Source: Candidatus Rhodoblastus alkanivorans
GTDB taxonomy: Bacteria > Pseudomonadota > Alphaproteobacteria > Rhizobiales > Beijerinckiaceae
Direction: 5' to 3'
Assembly: GCF_022760755.1 (NCBI RefSeq)
Contig: NZ_JAIVFP010000001.1
Span: 823,501-887,500 of the forward strand
DNA: 64,000 nucleotides
Under the pieces are notes generated by a model. That model was given only the letters and a program-made list of their open reading frames with translations. It had not been told where the DNA came from and ran no database searches. Every line of letters starts with the position of its first letter. Positions within the stretch are counted from its first letter, which is position 1. A program made the translations under genes and the position numbers. This document shows positions 21,529 through 30,332 of the stretch, one piece after another.

Positions 21529-21975
21529 CTATTCATTCTCCTGTTTCGTCACCAGGGCGACCTTCTTGAAGCCGGCCGCCGTGAGATCGGACATGACTTG
21601 GGCGACCCGGCCGTAAGGCACCTGCTTGGAGGCGCGGACATAGACACGCTCGTCGGCGCCGCCGCTGACCCGCCCCTGGACGGCGGAAACAAGATCGGAA
21701 TCGGCGATTTTCTGGTCCATCAGATAAAGGTCGCCGTGGTCGTCAATGGAAATGGCGATCGGCTTCTTGTCGATATTGAGTTCGCCCGCCTTGGTCGCCG
21801 GCAGGTCGACCGGCACGCCGGAGGACAGAAGCGGCGCCGCGACCATGAAGATGATGAGCAGCACCAGCATGATGTCGATGAACGGCGTCATGTTGATGTC
21901 GGCCATGGCGCGATAGCGCGGCACGCCGCGCCGGCGCCGCCCGCCTTTTCCGCCTGTCGGAACCGCCATTCCCAT
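21529..21975 (-). CDS. tolR: Tol-Pal motor subunit TolR (ExbD family)
   Basis: The 148-residue protein has one membrane helix with the motor aspartate in NMTPFIDIMLVLLIIFMV (Asp at about residue 34) and a periplasmic ExbD-type domain ending in a helix/strand (VPYGRVAQVMSDLTAAGFKKVALVT). With TolQ it converts proton flow into movement of TolA. GGAG lies seven bases before the ATG. Twelve bases separate it from tolQ. The glycine/arginine-rich N-terminus (GGKGGRRRRG) is a little longer and more basic than in E. coli. Confidence 0.96.
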   Translation of the reverse strand: MGMAVPTGGKGGRRRRGVPRYRAMADINMTPFIDIMLVLLIIFMVAAPLLSSGVPVDLPATKAGELNIDKKPIAISIDDHGDLYLMDQKIADSDLVSAVQGRVSGGADERVYVRASKQVPYGRVAQVMSDLTAAGFKKVALVTKQENE

Positions 21976-21986
21976 ATCCGACTCCT

Positions 21987-22712
<726 letters not shown>

Positions 22713-22881
22713 GAAAGCGGTCCTCGCAAATCCTGCGGCGCGCGGATGGCGTTTCGCGCGCGAACATCTGCCGTGGGAATCGGTCATTTCTACGGCCCGG
22801 ATCGATAAAGTCGAGCCGACGCCTTTTACCGCCAGTTAAGCGCGTTGCATGGTTAACAATGGGTTATAATTTGTGAAGAGC

Positions 22882-23325
22882 TTAGCCAAGCTCAAGCTTT
22901 TCGCGGATTTCGCGCGGCAGGCGGCGGGGCTTGCCGTCGGCGAGCGCCGCGATCAGGACTTTGGCCGTGAATAAAATGTCGGCGTCGCGCCGCACGATCT
23001 GCTCAAGTTCGATCACGGCCGCGGAGATTTTTATTGGCCGCGTTTCGACGGTCAGTAGATCGTCCATGCGCGCCGGGCGCAGAAATTCGAGCTGCATCCG
23101 GGCGACGACGAAAAACAAGGCGTCGCCGCTCTCGCCCGAATGGATCGCGCCCTGATGGAAGCCGAGTTCGCGCAGCATTTCGGTGCGGGCGCGCTCGATG
23201 AAGCGCAGATAATTGGCGTGATAGACGATGCCGGTGAAATCCGTGTCCTCGAAATAGACGCGGATGGGGAAGAGGTGGCGGCCGTCGCGTAAGGCGCCGT
23301 GCGGCAGGACAGGTTCGGGCGGCAT
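22882..23325 (-). CDS. ybgC: YbgC-type acyl-CoA thioester hydrolase
   Basis: The 147-residue hot-dog protein has the 4-hydroxybenzoyl-CoA thioesterase signature FEDTDFTGIVYHANYLRFIERARTE with the catalytic aspartate in EDTDF (about residue 29). YbgC-type enzymes hydrolyse acyl-CoA or acyl-ACP and are very often the first gene of the tol-pal cluster, perhaps linked to phospholipid turnover. The start codon lies three bases after the ruvB stop, so the two are probably translated from one message. About 170 bases separate its stop from tolQ. Confidence 0.94.
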   Translation of the reverse strand: MPPEPVLPHGALRDGRHLFPIRVYFEDTDFTGIVYHANYLRFIERARTEMLRELGFHQGAIHSGESGDALFFVVARMQLEFLRPARMDDLLTVETRPIKISAAVIELEQIVRRDADILFTAKVLIAALADGKPRRLPREIREKLELG

Positions 23326-23328
23326 GGA

Positions 23329-24375
23329 TCAGCCGTCGTCCTCGGAAAAAAGGCCCATCTGCGGCGCCTGAGCCTGGGCCGGAACGGCCAGCCCCAGATG
23401 ACGGAAGGCGAGTGGCGTCAGCATTCTTCCGCGCGGGGTGCGGTTCAGAAAACCCTGTTGCAGCAGATAGGGCTCGATAATGTCCTCGATGGCGTCGCGC
23501 GGTTCGGAGAGCGCGGCGGCGATGGTTTCTATGCCGACCGGTCCACCGCCGAAATTGACCGCGACCATGTCGAGATAGCGCCGGTCCATCTGGTCGAGAC
23601 CGATAGAGTCCACGTCCAGCAGTTTCAGCGCCCGGTCGGCCACGTCGCGGCCCACGATCGCGTCGCCGTCGACGAGGGCGAAGTCACGCACCCGGCGCAG
23701 CAGCCGCCCGGCGATGCGCGGGGTGCCGCGGGAGCGCCGCGCGATCTCGTTCGCCCCGTCCTCGCTCATCGGGCAGTTCATGACCCGGGCGCCGCGCGCG
23801 ACAATGCTCTGCAATTCCTCGACATTGTAAAAATTCATCCGGATCGGAATGCCGAAACGGTCGCGCAGCGGCGTGGTGAGGAGGCCGGCGCGGGTGGTGG
23901 CGCCGACGAGGGTGAATCTGGCGAGGTCGATCTTGACCGAGCGCGCCGCCGGCCCCTCGCCGATGATGAGATCGAGCTGAAAATCCTCCATGGCGGGATA
24001 GAGGATTTCTTCCACCGCCGGATTGAGCCGGTGGATTTCGTCGATGAAGAGCACGTCGCGCTCTTCGAGATTGGTGAGCTGCGCCGCGAGGTCGCCGGCC
24101 TTGGCGATGACCGGGCCGGAGGTCGAGCGGAAATTGACGCCAAGCTCCCGCGCCACGATCTGCGCCAAAGTCGTCTTGCCCAGGCCGGGAGGCCCGACGA
24201 ACAGCACGTGGTCGAGCGCGTCCTTGCGCGCCTTGGCCGCCTCGATGAAGACTTTGAGATTCTTGCGCGCCGCCTCCTGGCCGGTGAAATCGGCGAGCGT
24301 CAGCGGGCGGATGGAAGATTCAAGATCGTCCTCGCGCCGTTCGGGTGTCACCATGCGGCTGGCGGGAGGGGTCAT
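23329..24375 (-). CDS. ruvB: Holliday junction branch-migration ATPase RuvB
   Basis: The 348-residue protein has Walker [13 protein letters not shown] (about residues 64-72), Walker [13 protein letters not shown], the sensor region [18 protein letters not shown] and a C-terminal winged-helix domain ending [14 protein letters not shown]. As a hexameric ring on each side of RuvA it pulls DNA through Holliday junctions. The start at ATG 24375 was preferred; a second ATG at 24354 also precedes the conserved region. It follows ruvA by 50 bases, and a short dispersed-repeat-like sequence lies in that gap. Confidence 0.97.
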   Translation of the reverse strand: MTPPASRMVTPERREDDLESSIRPLTLADFTGQEAARKNLKVFIEAAKARKDALDHVLFVGPPGLGKTTLAQIVARELGVNFRSTSGPVIAKAGDLAAQLTNLEERDVLFIDEIHRLNPAVEEILYPAMEDFQLDLIIGEGPAARSVKIDLARFTLVGATTRAGLLTTPLRDRFGIPIRMNFYNVEELQSIVARGARVMNCPMSEDGANEIARRSRGTPRIAGRLLRRVRDFALVDGDAIVGRDVADRALKLLDVDSIGLDQMDRRYLDMVAVNFGGGPVGIETIAAALSEPRDAIEDIIEPYLLQQGFLNRTPRGRMLTPLAFRHLGLAVPAQAQAPQMGLFSEDDG

Positions 24376-24391
24376 GCGCGAGCCTTTCCGG

Positions 24392-24414
24392 CGTCGTTGC
24401 GCTCGCAATGACGG
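24392..24414. repeat. Short dispersed-element-like sequence between ruvA and ruvB
   Basis: The sequence reads CGTCGTTGCGCTCGCAATGACGG. It resembles one half of the palindromic element noted at 5927-5990 and the widespread alphaproteobacterial motif CGTCATTGCGAGCG on the other strand. It fills much of the 50-base gap between ruvA and ruvB. Confidence 0.35.
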
Positions 24415-24424
24415 AGCATGTGAA

Positions 24425-25042
24425 TCATTGCGCCAGCTCCTTCAGGCCCCGCCGGATCAGCGCGGCGGTTTCGGCGCCTTCGCCGAGCGCTTTCAGGCTC
24501 GCGGCGATGGCTGTGGCGGCCTGGGGCCGGGCGTAGCCGAGATTGATCAAGGCGGAGACCGCTTCATGCGCCGCGGTCGAGCCCGCGGGCGCCGCTTCCG
24601 CGCCGGCGAGGGCGATGGCGCCGGCGTCCATACCGCCGAAGGCGCCGGCCTTGTCCTTCAGCTCCGAGACGATGCGCGCGGCAAGCTTGGGCCCGACGCC
24701 GGGCGCGCGGGCGACCGCCGCCTTGTCCTGCAGGGCTATGGCCGAGGTCAGCTCGGTGGGCGGCAGGATGGACAGAATGGCGAGCGCGACCTTGGAGCCG
24801 ACGCCCTGCACATTCTGCAATATGCGGAACCAGTCGCGCTCGGAATCGCTTAAGAAACCGAAGAGTTTTATCGAATCCTCGCGCACCTGGGTCTCGATGG
24901 CGAGAATGGCGGCCTCGCCCGCGCGCGGCAGGTTCTGCAGGGTGCGGGTCGAGCAGGAGACGATATAGCCGACGCCATGCACGTCGAGGATCACATGATC
25001 CTCGTGCAGGGAATCCACCACGCCCTTGAGTTTGCCGATCAT
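24425..25042 (-). CDS. ruvA: Holliday junction DNA helicase RuvA
   Basis: The 205-residue protein has the N-terminal OB fold ([28 protein letters not shown]), two helix-hairpin-helix motifs ([20 protein letters not shown] and [20 protein letters not shown]) and the C-terminal three-helix domain ([24 protein letters not shown]) that contacts RuvB. It recognises the Holliday junction as a tetramer. It lies between ruvC (76 bases upstream) and ruvB on the same strand. The linker between domains II and III is alanine-rich, as is common in GC-rich genomes. Confidence 0.97.
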   Translation of the reverse strand: MIGKLKGVVDSLHEDHVILDVHGVGYIVSCSTRTLQNLPRAGEAAILAIETQVREDSIKLFGFLSDSERDWFRILQNVQGVGSKVALAILSILPPTELTSAIALQDKAAVARAPGVGPKLAARIVSELKDKAGAFGGMDAGAIALAGAEAAPAGSTAAHEAVSALINLGYARPQAATAIAASLKALGEGAETAALIRRGLKELAQ

Positions 25043-25117
25043 TTTCCGCGCTTTTTTTAAATCGCTTGGCCGATTCGCGTCGCGTCAGTTTAGCGCCGTC
25101 GGGCCGACAAGGAAAAA

Positions 25118-25621
25118 TTACTTGCCGGCGAGCGCCGCTTCGCGTTTCCGGGCGGACCTGTGCTGGGCGTGGCAGATCGCAACCGCCAGGGCGTCGGCCG
25201 CGTCGGCGCTCAGCGCCTCGGCTTTCGGCAGCAGCACTTTCACCATCATGGCGATCTGCGCCTTTTCGGCATGGCCGGCGCCGACGACGGTCTTTTTCAC
25301 CAGATTGGCGGCATATTCGGTGACTTCGAGCCCCGCGAGCGCCGGAACCACCAGAGCGATGCCGCGCGCATAGCCGAGCTTGAGGGTCGATTGGGCGTCG
25401 CGATTGACGAAAGTTTCCTCGACTGCCGCCTCATCCGGGCAATGGGCGGCGATGACGGCGGCAAGGCCCTCGTGCAGCATGCGCAGCCGCTCGGCGAGAT
25501 TCTCGCCGGTCGGGGAATGGATCGCGCCGGAGGCGACGAAGGCGAGGCGCGACCCGTCGGCCTCGATCACGCCCCAGCCGGTGTGGCGCAGGCCGGGGTC
25601 GACGCCGAGGATGCGCACCAT
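25118..25621 (-). CDS. ruvC: Crossover junction endodeoxyribonuclease RuvC
   Basis: The 167-residue nuclease has the catalytic aspartate in [17 protein letters not shown] (Asp7 position), the glutamate in [18 protein letters not shown], and the last two acids in [20 protein letters not shown]. It cuts Holliday junctions symmetrically as a dimer. It is the first gene of ruvCAB on the minus strand, 20 bases downstream of the TrcR-like gene. Confidence 0.97.
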   Translation of the reverse strand: MVRILGVDPGLRHTGWGVIEADGSRLAFVASGAIHSPTGENLAERLRMLHEGLAAVIAAHCPDEAAVEETFVNRDAQSTLKLGYARGIALVVPALAGLEVTEYAANLVKKTVVGAGHAEKAQIAMMVKVLLPKAEALSADAADALAVAICHAQHRSARKREAALAGK

Positions 25622-25640
25622 TTTCTATCCCCTGGGCCGT

Positions 25641-26357
25641 TCATTCCTTGGTTTTGATATCCTTGAGCTTGGCGAAGACCGAATCGAGGTCGATCTCCTC
25701 CTCCTCGGCTTCCTTTGGCTTCGGGGCGGTCCCGAAAACCTCCTCATGCGTGGTCGGCTCGTAATAGAAGGGCTGGGTCGTCTCCTCGGCGGGGGCGAGG
25801 GTCGGGCCGTGATCCTCGACTTGAGCCGGACGGTCCTTGGCGGCGCGCTGGACCTCGAAATCAAGGTCGATCTGCGAGCACAGGCCAAGGGTCACCGGGT
25901 CCATCGGGGTCAGCGACGCCGAATTCCAATGGGTGCGGTCGCGGATCGCGGCGATCGTGCTCTTGGTCGTGCCGGCGAGCCGCATGATCTGGGCGTCCTT
26001 CAGCTCGGGATGGTTGCGCACCAGCCAGAGAATGGCGTTGGGACGGTCCTGGCGGCGCGACAAGGGCGTGTAGCGCGGGCCGCGATGGCGCTTGGCCTCG
26101 GGCAGGCGGACCTTGGAGACCGCCAGTTTAAGCCGGTGCGACGAATCCTTTTCGGAGCGCTCGATCTCCTCGCGGGTCAGCTGGCCGGAGGTGATCGGAT
26201 CATGGCCGCGAATCCCCGAGGCGACCTCGCCATCGGCGATGCCCTTGACTTCGAGCGGATGCAATTTGCAGAATTCGGCGATTTGATCGAACGTCAGCGA
26301 GGTGTTTTCCACCAGCCAGACGGCGGTGGCCTTGGGCATGAGCGGGGCGTTGCTCAT
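25641..26357 (-). CDS. TrcR-like DUF1013 cell-cycle transcriptional regulator
   Basis: The 238-residue protein matches the DUF1013 family found almost only in alphaproteobacteria. It starts MSNAPLMPKATAVWLVENTSLTFDQIAEFC, which is a helix-turn-helix-like segment, followed by LHPLEVKGIADGEVASGIRG and a second HTH-like part (DAQIMRLAGTTKSTIAAIRDRTHWN, about residues 120-145). The C-terminus is acidic (EAEEEEIDLDSVF). The Caulobacter member has been called TrcR. A GAGGAGA ribosome site lies five bases before the ATG at 26357. It is divergent from the DUF1192 gene, and ruvC follows after 20 bases. Confidence 0.85.
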   Translation of the reverse strand: MSNAPLMPKATAVWLVENTSLTFDQIAEFCKLHPLEVKGIADGEVASGIRGHDPITSGQLTREEIERSEKDSSHRLKLAVSKVRLPEAKRHRGPRYTPLSRRQDRPNAILWLVRNHPELKDAQIMRLAGTTKSTIAAIRDRTHWNSASLTPMDPVTLGLCSQIDLDFEVQRAAKDRPAQVEDHGPTLAPAEETTQPFYYEPTTHEEVFGTAPKPKEAEEEEIDLDSVFAKLKDIKTKE

Positions 26358-26542
26358 CGGTTTCTCCTCGAATCTCTTCGTGCCGCCGGCGGACGCGCGC
26401 CTTCGCGCTCCGGCCCGGCCGAGGCTCAGCCTCAATTTTCATTCATGACGGGGATTGCGCGAATATAATGCGGACAGGCAAATTATCAATCGAATTTTCA
26501 TAACGGTCATTGGCGGCTATTGGCGCGGGACAGGAGGCGGGC

Positions 26543-26746
26543 GTGGCCAGGGACGACGAGGAAATTTTCGCGCCGAAAAAGGCGCCGCAAAGGCACGAAC
26601 TGGGCCAGCCGCTCGACGCTCTCTCGGTGGACGAATTGACCGAGCGGATCGAATTGCTGCAAGACGAGATCGGCCGGCTCTCGGCGGCGCGGGAACGCAA
26701 GAGCGCCTCGCGGACGGCCGCCGACGCCTTCTTCAAAAAGCCGTGA
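26543..26746 (+). CDS. DUF1192 family small protein
   Basis: The start is a GTG at 26543 with a strong AGGAGG at 26532-26537 and good spacing; it gives 67 residues. An upstream in-frame ATG at 26510 lacks such a site. The sequence has the DUF1192 pattern: LGQPLDALSVDELTERIELLQDEIGRLSAARERKSASRTAADAFFK, largely one amphipathic helix likely to form a coiled coil, with a positively charged end. The function of the family is not known; it is restricted mainly to alphaproteobacteria. It is divergent from the TrcR-like gene. Confidence 0.85.
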   Translation: MARDDEEIFAPKKAPQRHELGQPLDALSVDELTERIELLQDEIGRLSAARERKSASRTAADAFFKKP

Positions 26747-26749
26747 TGA

Positions 26750-26921
26750 CGTAGCGTCATGAGTTAAAAGGATGTTCCCCGAAGACGCATTTACCTTAAT
26801 GTGATCTTAACCTTTTTGCTGCAAGGTGTTTTCGTTCCATCCGGAACCAGGCGAATTTCGCCTTGTCTGACGCCTCCCTGTTGTCGACTTGGGGAGCTGC
26901 TTAAGCGCAGCTCTCCTTTTT
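26750..26921 (+). ncRNA. Possible small RNA or long 3' UTR ending in a strong terminator
   Basis: No gene was seen in this stretch of about 170 bases. It contains a short hairpin (AGGCGAA at 26850-26856 pairing with TTCGCCT just after) and the terminator at 26891-26921. The terminator is 145 bases after the DUF1192 stop, which would be long for a plain 3' end. A small RNA starting near 26800 is therefore possible. No matching RNA family was recognised. Confidence 0.3.
26891..26921 (+). terminator. Rho-independent terminator
   Basis: The stem GAGCTGC (26894-26900) pairs with GCAGCTC (26907-26913), extended by three flanking G-C/G-T pairs (26891-26893 with 26914-26916), and is followed directly by TTTTT. 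It points in the + direction, away from DUF1192 and toward the 3' end of the disrupted acyltransferase gene. Confidence 0.8.
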
Positions 26922-26997
26922 ACGTGATGTGCGAGACGCCGCGTCAGCCGGGTTCAAACGGAGAAGTTCACGACGTTTACGCGCGCATAGGATTGGC

Positions 26998-27801
26998 CTA
27001 GCCGATTTGCTCGCTCGGGTCCCGTCCCTCTGCGCGATAATCCTGCAAGGGCGATCGGGCGGCGTCGATGCGCGATCGCAAACGACGCATCGCCCGCGGA
27101 ACGATCCTGCCGAGCCTGCGGCCTGGTTCTTCCACCAGATAATGCAAGGGCGCTGAAACGGCCAGAGCGCACAGGCCGGTGAACATGGCGAGTCTGATCC
27201 CATTGAAATTGTAATATCTGTGAATGATCATCATGATCGGCCAATGCGTGAGATAGAGGCCGTAAGTGAAATCGGGCAGGCGGTCTAATAGCTTGATGTA
27301 AGGCGCCTTTCCGAATGCGATCCCAACCGTCAGAGTCGCGAGGGAAAAATTGCCGACCATGGCCGCGTAAGACGGGGGCAGATAGACGCTGACGTATAAA
27401 AGGGCTGCCGCAAAAAAAATGAAGCCCAGACCCATTCTTGTTTTTTCATTTGCCCAAAACACACCGTATAAAAACGCCAGAGTAATCTCGGGGCCACGCG
27501 AATCTCCTATTTGCAAGAGGGTTCCCGCCACGGGGCTCACGATGACCAATCCGAGGAGCAGCGCGTTGAAAGCTGCCCGATTCTGAAGGATCCCAAGGAC
27601 GTAAACCAAAATCAATAGAGCATAGGCCCGCAGTTCATAGAAAATCGACCATTGCGCAATATTTACAATATCGCCAAGCCAATGTTCCGCATCGAACATA
27701 TGTACGCCAGGCAAAGTCTGCTGTCCAAATGTGACCAGGTTATTATAGACAAGTCCGAGAGCGCCATTCTCGATATAACGTGCCGTGCTGTCCTTCTGAA
27801 A
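26998..27801 (-). pseudogene. Acyltransferase-3 gene, C-terminal part (split by IS element)
   Basis: These 267 codons plus stop encode the C-terminal three quarters of an acyltransferase-3 protein: about eight hydrophobic segments, AQWSIFYELRAYALLILVY, DFTYGLYLTHWPIMMIIHRYY with the family Tyr/His pattern, and HYLVEEPGRRLG at the end. The conserved N-terminal R/H motif is missing here and is found beyond the insertion at 29132-29428. Reading through the insertion border would give an artificial N-terminus from IS sequence. The gene has noticeably lower GC than its surroundings, which suggests acquisition. Its intact form would have acylated a surface sugar. Confidence 0.85.
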
Positions 27802-27831
27802 TAGCCCCGTAAGTCGCCGGACAGGCACTCC
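27802..27831 (+). repeat. Left terminal inverted repeat of the IS
   Basis: It begins TAGCCCCGTAAGTCGCCGGA and matches the complement of the right end with a few mismatches and one single-base gap. Shared blocks are TAGCCCC, TAAGT, CGGACAG and CACTC. Confidence 0.8.
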
Positions 27832-27856
27832 CACTTCGCTAAGAGGTAGGAGTAAT

Positions 27857-28270
27857 GTGGTGTTTATGACTGGTGACAATCCGAAGAGTGAGGTCCTGCC
27901 GGGCCGAGAACGACGGCGTCGGCGCACGTCGGCGGAGAAATTGGCGATCATTGCCGAGACGATGGAGCCGGGCATGACGGTTAGCCTTGTCGCGCGCCGT
28001 CACGGCATCGCCCCCAATCAGCTGTTCACCTGGCGGCGGCTGGCGAACCAAGGCGCCCTGACCGCGACGCAGGCCGAGGAGGACGTCGTTCCGGCGTCCG
28101 CCTACAGGGCTTTGGTCGACCAGGTGCGCGAACTGCAGCGCCTGCTCGGCAAGAAGTCGATGGAGGCCGAAATCCTCAAAGAGGCGCTTGAAGTCGCCGT
28201 AGGCTCAAAAAAACGGATGTTGCGGTCGTTGTCGCTGCCGACGCTCAATCCACGGGACGGTTCGCGATGA
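27857..28270 (+). CDS. IS3-family transposase OrfA (IS2 InsC-like)
   Basis: The 137-residue protein has an N-terminal helix-turn-helix of the IS2 OrfA kind ([19 protein letters not shown], then [21 protein letters not shown]) and a C-terminal leucine-zipper region ([27 protein letters not shown]). It binds the inverted repeats and, fused to OrfB by frameshifting, forms the active transposase. The start is taken as GTG 27857 because TAGGAG lies five bases upstream; ATG 27866 is the alternative. It ends in an ATGA overlap with OrfB. Confidence 0.88.
   Translation: MVFMTGDNPKSEVLPGRERRRRRTSAEKLAIIAETMEPGMTVSLVARRHGIAPNQLFTWRRLANQGALTATQAEEDVVPASAYRALVDQVRELQRLLGKKSMEAEILKEALEVAVGSKKRMLRSLSLPTLNPRDGSR
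28207..28213 (+). other. A7 slippery sequence for -1 frameshift (OrfAB transposase)
   Basis: Seven A residues, read TCA-AAA-AAA-CGG in the OrfA frame, lie 54 bases before the OrfB start. A -1 slip here continues without a stop through 18 codons into OrfB, giving an OrfAB fusion of about 420 residues. This is the standard way IS3-family elements make their transposase. Confidence 0.75.
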
Positions 28271-29124
28271 AGGCCGTCTGCGAAACCCTCGGCGTCGCCC
28301 GCTCGAATGTCGCCGCGCGCATTGCCGGCGGCGCGGCCAAACGCATGGGCCGACCGCCCCTGCCGGAAGACGATCTGCTCTGCGAGATCAAGGGGATCAT
28401 CGCCGAACAGCCGTCCTGGGGCTACGCCCGCGTGTGGGCCGACCTGCGCCGCAAAAGACGCGCCGAGGGCGCGGCGCCGGTCAACCGCAAGCGGGTTTAT
28501 CGGGTGATGAGGGCGCACGGCCTGTTGCTTCAACGTCATGCCGGCGGCGGCGAAAACCGCCGGCATGACGGCAAGATCGCCGTTCTGCGCTCCAACCTGC
28601 GTTGGTGTTCCGACGGCTTCGAGATCGCTTGCGACAATGCCGAAAAAGTCCGCGTCGCCTTCGCGCTTGATTGCTGCGACCGGGAAGCCCTCGGCCATGT
28701 CGCCACGACGGCGGGCGTCAAGGGCGAGGACATCCGCGACCTGATGGTCAGCGCCGTCGAATATCGCTTTGGCCCGGTCAATCGCCTGCCCAGCCCGATC
28801 GAATGGCTGACCGACAACGGGTCTTGCTACATCGCTGGCGACACGAAACATTTTGCCCGCGAAATCGGCCTTGAGCCGCTGACCACGCCGGTCGAAAGCC
28901 CCCAATCGAATGGAATGGCCGAAGCCTTCGTCCGCACGATCAAACGCGATTACGCGCGCGTGTCGCCACTGCCGGACGCCGAAACCGTGATCCGCTTGCT
29001 GCCGTCGTGGTTCGAGCATTACAACACACGCCATCCGCATCGCGCGCTTGGCTATCGTTCACCCCGCGAGTTCATCGCGGATCGCTTGGCCGCCGAAGCC
29101 GGAGAGTGTCTGTCCGAAACTTAA
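28267..29124 (+). CDS. IS3-family transposase OrfB, DDE integrase (IS2 InsD-like)
   Basis: The 285-residue protein is the catalytic part. It has an N-terminal HTH_21-like region ([27 protein letters not shown]) and an rve integrase core with the DDE triad at Asp116 (WCSDGFE), Asp183 (WLTDNGSCY) and Glu219 ([13 protein letters not shown]). The last two are separated by 35 residues, as required for IS3. [15 protein letters not shown]-like sequence closes the domain. The frame is complete, with no stop or frameshift. OrfB overlaps OrfA by four bases and is in the -1 frame. Confidence 0.95.
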   Translation: MKAVCETLGVARSNVAARIAGGAAKRMGRPPLPEDDLLCEIKGIIAEQPSWGYARVWADLRRKRRAEGAAPVNRKRVYRVMRAHGLLLQRHAGGGENRRHDGKIAVLRSNLRWCSDGFEIACDNAEKVRVAFALDCCDREALGHVATTAGVKGEDIRDLMVSAVEYRFGPVNRLPSPIEWLTDNGSCYIAGDTKHFAREIGLEPLTTPVESPQSNGMAEAFVRTIKRDYARVSPLPDAETVIRLLPSWFEHYNTRHPHRALGYRSPREFIADRLAAEAGECLSET

Positions 29125-29131
29125 GGGGCTA
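29101..29131 (-). repeat. Right terminal inverted repeat of the IS
   Basis: It ends CTTAAGGGGCTA, the complement of the left end with few mismatches. It overlaps the end of the OrfB gene, whose stop codon is at 29122-29124, as is common in IS3 elements. Confidence 0.8.
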
Positions 29132-29428
29132 CAACACCTTCGTAAAGCACCACATGAGGGCAACAGTGATAACGTTAACAGCGATGAGCAGAGGATAGAT
29201 GCGAAACAGGCGATGGAAAACAAAATCGTAAATGTTATCTTTGTAAAGCCTCGTTGTTAAGATATACCCGCTAAATGCAAAGAAAATGAGGACACCCGTC
29301 TGGCCTGTCCACCAATGGAACCGGAACAGTGTGAATGGGTCATGTTCGCGCGCAAGCATATAGGCGTGTTGAATGATCACAAGATACGCCGCTATGTAGC
29401 GAACAATAGTCCCATTATTTCGAAACAT
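29132..29428 (-). pseudogene. Acyltransferase-3 gene, N-terminal part (split by IS element)
   Basis: These 99 codons encode the N-terminus of the same acyltransferase as 26998-27801. The family motif is IVRYIAAYLVIIQHAYML with the catalytic histidine, followed by TGQTGVLIFFAFSGYILTTRL and HRLFRIYPLL. The frame runs to the IS border and would stop on the first IS codon (TAG). Together the halves make about 366 residues, a normal family size. Base composition is AT-richer than the neighbouring core genes. Any product from this part would contain two membrane helices and no complete active site. Confidence 0.85.
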
Positions 29429-29766
29429 AATGTGTGCTCTTGGGTCAGGATTTGCGGAGTTCGTAATGGCGCCTTTGTTTTTGTTCGGCTTTTCATCTAG
29501 GAATTGTTATTGCTAAGCTCGCCTTATAGACAATGCGTTTCGGAGGCGCCGTTCGTCGGCGCATGGGCTTGCGGCAACCTAATGGACTTTGGTTTGTAAT
29601 GGAAGTTGCGATGGCGCCGGCATCATCTGTGGAGGCAGGGTTAAACATTAATTCAGATTTCACGGGCATTGCCCCGCAATCGGCGTTATTCTGCTCTCTC
29701 CCTGAATGAAGGGGCGTCCACTTCGTGCGGACGCTATCCGTTGGCGCGCGGGTTGAGGTGGGGCGC
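29429..29766. other. Intergenic stretch without a recognised gene
   Basis: About 340 bases lie between the split acyltransferase and rcdA. The first part continues the lower-GC character of the acyltransferase, and the sequence becomes GC-rich again near 29700. No convincing gene was seen. It should contain the promoters for both divergent genes. TTAAACATTAATT at 29641-29653 is AT-rich, but its spacing does not fit a CtrA box. Confidence 0.5.
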
Positions 29767-30285
29767 ATGGGTCGAACCAATATGGAGGGCGGCGAGCCCG
29801 TCTCTTTCGCGGAGCGTCTGGCGGCTTCCGAGGCGTTCAAGGCCATGTTCCGCGAGGGCATGGGCCTGGTCGAGGAGGCTGCGGCCTATCTCGACGGACC
29901 CGGAAGAGATGAGGCCAAAAGCCTGCCGCGCAACGATTCCCTCGCCTATGCCGCCGAAAGCATGCGCCTGACCACCCGGCTGATGCAGCTCGCCTCCTGG
30001 CTTCTGCTCCAGCGCGCGGTCAATGAGGGCGAATTGACCCTGGACCAGGCGGCCACGGAAAAGCGCAAGGTCAAATTGTCCTATCAGGACTGCGCCGCCG
30101 CGCCCGACGTTTTCGCCCGCCTGCCCAGGGCCCTGCGCGAACTGGTCATCGAATCCCTGCGCCTGCAGGCCCGCATCATCCATCTCGACCAATTGCTCTA
30201 TCTCGACCCCAGCGCTCCGCTCTCCGCGCCCCCGGTCAGCCCGATCGAGGAACACCTTAGCCGCCTACGCGCCGCGTTCTGTTGA
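29767..30285 (+). CDS. rcdA: RcdA, regulator of CtrA degradation (DUF1465)
   Basis: The 172-residue protein matches RcdA: VSFAERLAASEAFKAMFREGMGLVEEAAAYLDG, then the highly conserved SLAYAAESMRLTTRLMQLASWLLLQRAVNEGE, and an alanine/proline-rich disordered tail. In Caulobacter RcdA is an adaptor that, with CpdR and PopA, delivers CtrA and other substrates to ClpXP at the cell pole. The start ATG 29767 follows a GAGG/GGGG stretch; ATG 29782 is possible. The downstream gene's frame begins at the stop codon, but its likely start is 48 bases further on. Confidence 0.92.
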   Translation: MGRTNMEGGEPVSFAERLAASEAFKAMFREGMGLVEEAAAYLDGPGRDEAKSLPRNDSLAYAAESMRLTTRLMQLASWLLLQRAVNEGELTLDQAATEKRKVKLSYQDCAAAPDVFARLPRALRELVIESLRLQARIIHLDQLLYLDPSAPLSAPPVSPIEEHLSRLRAAFC

Positions 30286-30332
30286 CGGCGAAGCGGAATT
30301 TCGCGGCGGATCGAGCGCAACCGGGGCGCGAC

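Larger units (their letters stand above)
27802..29131 (+). mobile_element. IS3-family (IS2-type) insertion sequence, 1330 bp
   Basis: The element carries two overlapping transposase frames (27857-28270 and 28267-29124) and imperfect terminal inverted repeats that start TAGCCCC on both sides (27802-27831 and 29101-29131). Its length of 1330 bp is almost the same as E. coli IS2 (1331 bp), and both proteins resemble IS2 InsC/InsD. It has inserted into an acyltransferase-3 gene on the opposite strand; removing exactly 27802-29131 joins the two gene halves in frame. No clear target duplication is visible: the flanks are TGAAA and CAACA. Both transposase frames look intact, so the element may still be active. 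Confidence 0.92.

Noticed and set aside
27797-29136. Target-site duplication of the IS
   Set aside because: The five bases on each side (TGAAA and CAACA) do not match in either direction; no duplication is claimed.
29641-29660. TTAAACATTAATT upstream of rcdA as a CtrA box
   Set aside because: The canonical site needs TTAA-N7-TTAA; here the spacing is three bases.
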